This document shows positions 61,511-64,000 of a stretch of DNA of 64,000 nt, in pieces. The stretch lies in contig NZ_JBBEWC010000008.1 of assembly GCF_037860775.1 (NCBI RefSeq), forward strand, positions 248,001-312,000, given 5' to 3'. Position numbers and translations under genes: made by a program. Below the pieces are notes generated by a model. The model had not been told where the DNA came from and did not search any database. It saw nothing but the letters and a program-made list of their open reading frames with translations. How positions within the stretch are numbered: the stretch's first letter is position 1; each line of letters opens with the position of its first letter. This stretch comes from Emticicia soli. Its GTDB lineage: Bacteria > Bacteroidota > Bacteroidia > Cytophagales > Spirosomataceae.

Positions 61511-62651
61511 GTTGTATAATAGTAAAAGGCTTCGGTGTAAAGCACAGAATAAAAATCAACAGCGCAAGCCAACCCAGAATCTGTCTTTCCAGCGTAAGCG
61601 GTTGTTTGTCATAGGTCGGAGGGTGGTAGATTCCCAGAAAACGGCCAATCATCAAGCCAAAGGCTAAAAATCCAGAGTACCCTTCAATTGTGGGATAAAA
61701 ATAGGTGATTCCTAGCTGAATCGCAATAACGCTCAGGGTTATCAACCAGTTTGTGATAAGATTTTCTGAGATTCTCGAAAAACACAGGTAGGTAAAACCA
61801 ATATAGAGCGCAAATTTCCAGAGTAAATCTAAAAACGTATCGCTATTGGCCATCATAAACTCTTGTGCATTAAATACTCCCAAGCCTCCGTAAAACACAA
61901 AGCCAGTAAACAAAATAGGAGAAACAATATTAAAGGCTTTGTCGCCAATAAGGCCGTACAAAATATGCCCACCGTCTAATTGGCCAATAGGGAAAAGATT
62001 CAGTGCCGTAAAGAATAATGAGAGATAACCCGCAAAAATGATTGGGTAATTGGTGTAAAGATAGGGGTGAGGCAGTGTACCAACAGCTATGTATTCTTCA
62101 AAAAACTTAAATAAAAGGCTATCACCGAGCTTGATTGAAATATAATCAGGGCTTGTTTCAAGAAACTTGCCGTACTCAAGGCCATATTGTTTTAGCTGTG
62201 GAAACAGTTCAAAAGCATAGTCGAGGCTTGGTAGGTGAGTAAAACCATACCATAGTACTACTAAAGCGGCTACAAAACCGGCCAAAGGCCCTGCAATACC
62301 AATATCGAAATACTTAACTCTTGAGTTGATGCGGTCTTTTATGCGGATAAACGCCCCCAATGTGCCAAATGTAGAACTAAGCCCACCCAGCCACATAGGT
62401 ATATAAAAAGGAAGAGTTACGTCGGTTTTATGTTTGCGTGCTACAAAAAAATGCCCGAACTCGTGGATAGTGAGTACACCTAAAAACGGAATTGAATAAC
62501 GAAAGCCTTCAAGGAATTCTTCCCAACCCATTGGATTAGGGCCAAAGAAGAAAGAGTTTCCGAAAATCCACTCAGCTCCGGTTGCAGTTGTGGTTAAAAT
62601 TGTAGCAATAAATAAGGCAATTTGTATAAGTAATGTTCGGTTTTGCTTCAT
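61503..62651 (-). CDS. Site-2 protease (M50-family membrane metallopeptidase)
   Basis: 382 residues, about seven to eight membrane helices. Zinc site HEFGH (63-67) in a membrane segment and the third ligand in LFPIGQLDGGH (about 221-231). There is no PDZ domain, so it is closer to the cyanobacterial/plant-like EGY type than to RseP. It cleaves membrane-embedded substrates, often anti-sigma factors; the target here is unknown. Coupled to the acyltransferase downstream and 33 bp after the HAD gene. Confidence 0.9.
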   Translation of the reverse strand: MKQNRTLLIQIALFIATILTTTATGAEWIFGNSFFFGPNPMGWEEFLEGFRYSIPFLGVLTIHEFGHFFVARKHKTDVTLPFYIPMWLGGLSSTFGTLGAFIRIKDRINSRVKYFDIGIAGPLAGFVAALVVLWYGFTHLPSLDYAFELFPQLKQYGLEYGKFLETSPDYISIKLGDSLLFKFFEEYIAVGTLPHPYLYTNYPIIFAGYLSLFFTALNLFPIGQLDGGHILYGLIGDKAFNIVSPILFTGFVFYGGLGVFNAQEFMMANSDTFLDLLWKFALYIGFTYLCFSRISENLITNWLITLSVIAIQLGITYFYPTIEGYSGFLAFGLMIGRFLGIYHPPTYDKQPLTLERQILGWLALLIFILCFTPKPFTIIQHV

Positions 62652-62684
62652 TAGCTAAGTATAATTGAAGTGCAAAGAAACGAT

Positions 62685-63305
62685 TTAAAAAATCGTTTTA
62701 CAATATTCTGTAATACAAGTTGGCGGCTCAACCAGTATAGTTTGCATACCTAGTGCATTTGCAGCCTGAATATTGTGATGGTTATCGTCTAAAAAAAGTA
62801 CTTCCTGCGGTTTTAGTTTGATGCTATCTAGCACATATTTGTAAATTTCGGCATCGGGTTTCCACATACCAATTTCGTAAGAAAGAAAAAGTTGGTCGAA
62901 AAGCTCGTCGAGGTGTTTTAGCCCAAAGGTTTTCTTTAAGTATGAGTTCGAAGCCTCAATATGAATATTGTTGGTATTGCTTAGTAAGTAAATCGGGTAT
63001 TTTTTACGGATTTCTTTCAGTAAATCTATTCTTCTTTCCGGAATATCCAACAAAAGAGAATTCCATGCTACATCTACTTCATTATCGCTAAGAGGGAAAC
63101 CAACAGTTTGGCGAACAATTTCTCTGAACTCAATGTCGGTGAATTGTCCGGTTTCATAACGTCTGAATAACTGATTTTCTACTATAAGTTTTTCAATAAC
63201 AGCTTGCCTTTTACCCGTAAAACTGGCAAAAGCCTGAAAAGTACGAGGGATGTCGATGTTGATGATTACGTTTCCGAAGTCAAAAATAACGGCTTTTAAT
63301 TTCAT
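62685..63305 (-). CDS. HAD-superfamily hydrolase (IA type)
   Basis: 206 residues. Motif I is DFGNVI with nucleophile D9 (the +2 acid is asparagine, as in several HAD-IA members), motif II is LLSNTN, and motif III/IV lie in KPDAEIYKYVLD and VLFLDDNHHN. A helical cap lies at about 15-85. Probably a small-molecule phosphatase; substrate unknown. First gene of the HAD-M50-acyltransferase run. Confidence 0.88.
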   Translation of the reverse strand: MKLKAVIFDFGNVIINIDIPRTFQAFASFTGKRQAVIEKLIVENQLFRRYETGQFTDIEFREIVRQTVGFPLSDNEVDVAWNSLLLDIPERRIDLLKEIRKKYPIYLLSNTNNIHIEASNSYLKKTFGLKHLDELFDQLFLSYEIGMWKPDAEIYKYVLDSIKLKPQEVLFLDDNHHNIQAANALGMQTILVEPPTCITEYCKTIF

Positions 63306-63335
63306 AGAAATTTATGGTAGAGATGGAGCAATAAA

Positions 63336-63370
63336 AAAGTGTCAAACTGTTGTTAAACGTCTGACACTTT
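63336..63370 (-). terminator. Intrinsic terminator after the thioredoxin-like gene
   Basis: aaagtgtca (63336-63344) pairs with tgacacttt (63362-63370); on the minus strand a U run follows. It lies about 210 bp past the stop at 63581. The 63371-63580 stretch shows nothing else. Confidence 0.6.
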
Positions 63371-63580
63371 CGAAATATTTTGTGAGATGTGGCTTCTAAA
63401 CCAAAAAATCGAACGATTACTAAATTTTATTCATTACATAAAGTGTAAGAAATACACCTAATAAAATGATAATTAGATAGATACAGCACTATTAAACGCT
63501 AATGGGTATCAAAAAAAGTTTTATTTAAGAACTCCTATTTATTGATAAGCATTCATTGGCACATACTGGCATTTATCGTT

Positions 63581-64000
63581 TTAATAGGTGAATTTTTTTG
63601 ATATGTATTTAGCAAAAGCATCAAATTCATCTTCACTATTGCCTTTAAAAATGATTTTCCCCTCTTGGTCAACAAGAAAAAAAGTCGGATAAAATGCAAT
63701 GTTAAACTTCTTTGCCAGATTAGTGTCGGTCTCTTCCAGAATTTGAAGAATCTGCGGCCAGTCAATATCATTGTCTTTAATAAATTCCTTAAATTGTTCG
63801 GTTTTCCCCCATTTCTCAAATCCGACACCAATAAATTCAATTTTTGCAGGGTCTATTCGGCTATATAACGTTTTCATTTTGGGCAAAATAGCAATACTCG
63901 ATTTTGACCATGTCCCCCAGAAATTAAGTAATACGTATTTATTTCTGTAATGTTGTATGTTAATTGTGTTTGCCGCCAGGTCTTTAGCTTCAAAATCTGG
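63581..64000 (-). CDS. Thioredoxin-fold (TlpA-like) protein, C-terminal part, CxxC lost
   Basis: Partial: 139 residues run from the right window edge to the stop. The pattern is that of TlpA/AhpC-TSA proteins: PDFEAKDL at the edge, YVLLNFWGTW, then a FYPTFFLVDQEGKIIFKG strand with the cis-proline. Where the redox CxxC should follow FWGTW, the sequence is SKSS, so both cysteines are serine. It is probably redox-inactive, perhaps a binding or scaffolding domain of a larger exported protein whose start lies outside the window. Confidence 0.78.
   Translation of the reverse strand, partial: PDFEAKDLAANTINIQHYRNKYVLLNFWGTWSKSSIAILPKMKTLYSRIDPAKIEFIGVGFEKWGKTEQFKEFIKDNDIDWPQILQILEETDTNLAKKFNIAFYPTFFLVDQEGKIIFKGNSEDEFDAFAKYISKKFTY

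Overview
The window looks like chromosomal DNA of a Bacteroidota bacterium, most likely of the Cytophagales (Emticicia/Spirosomaceae-like). The reasons are the AT-rich gene-dense layout, A-rich leaders in place of Shine-Dalgarno sites, promoters of the TTTG - 18-20 bp - TAnnTTTG type, a LruC-domain lipoprotein, OmpA/porin outer-membrane proteins, a short LytS/LytTR system, the rny-zapA order and several families of intergenic palindromes. The genus call is inference. I see no rRNA, tRNA, CRISPR array, prophage or intact insertion sequence.

Layout. 0.1-5 kb: adenine deaminase, threonine-dehydratase-like enzyme, DinB protein, free-standing maltokinase. 5-15 kb: DUF2167 protein, dapF, second DinB protein, rplS, two-domain VOC protein, NAD(P)HX repair enzyme, OmpA-like protein, a divergent peptide deformylase, a 58-residue lipoprotein, flavin reductase, cation/H+ antiporter. 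16-21 kb: phenylalanine/tyrosine breakdown in two blocks, hmgA-hppD-phhA and marR-fahA, with a palindrome across the hmgA promoter. 21.6-31.2 kb: small protein plus methyltransferase, acs, an MFS transporter with a small membrane partner and an acyltransferase, a transposase-derived zinc-finger/HTH protein, a LytTR/histidine-kinase pair, a metallophosphoesterase. 31.7-35.4 kb: SulP transporter, beta-carbonic anhydrase and porin, probably one bicarbonate-handling unit. 36-48 kb: esterase, THUMP-like methyltransferase, secreted coiled-coil protein, GH63-like glucosidase, ALDH7-like dehydrogenase, LruC lipoprotein, DUF885 lipoprotein. 48.6-53.9 kb: rimP-nusA-infB. 54-64 kb: DUF1398 protein, aldo/keto reductase, map, a hypothetical protein, then metZ - coiled-coil protein - zapA - rny, a decayed 3-coathanger fragment, acyltransferase, M50 protease, HAD phosphatase, and at the right edge a thioredoxin-fold protein whose CxxC cysteines are both serine.

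The most distinctive non-coding content is a set of repeat families in the gaps: two MITE-like elements sharing 18-bp ends (one supplies the stop codon of its neighbour), GTAGAGAC palindromes, CCTTCCCC/GGGGAAGG palindromes between convergent genes, CCCGTAGGGA pairs, and TCACTAAAT/TCACTCAA tracts. The most testable regulatory ideas are the operator at hmgA, the leader hairpin before rimP-nusA-infB, and the proposed carboxylate-uptake module at 22.6-29.9 kb.
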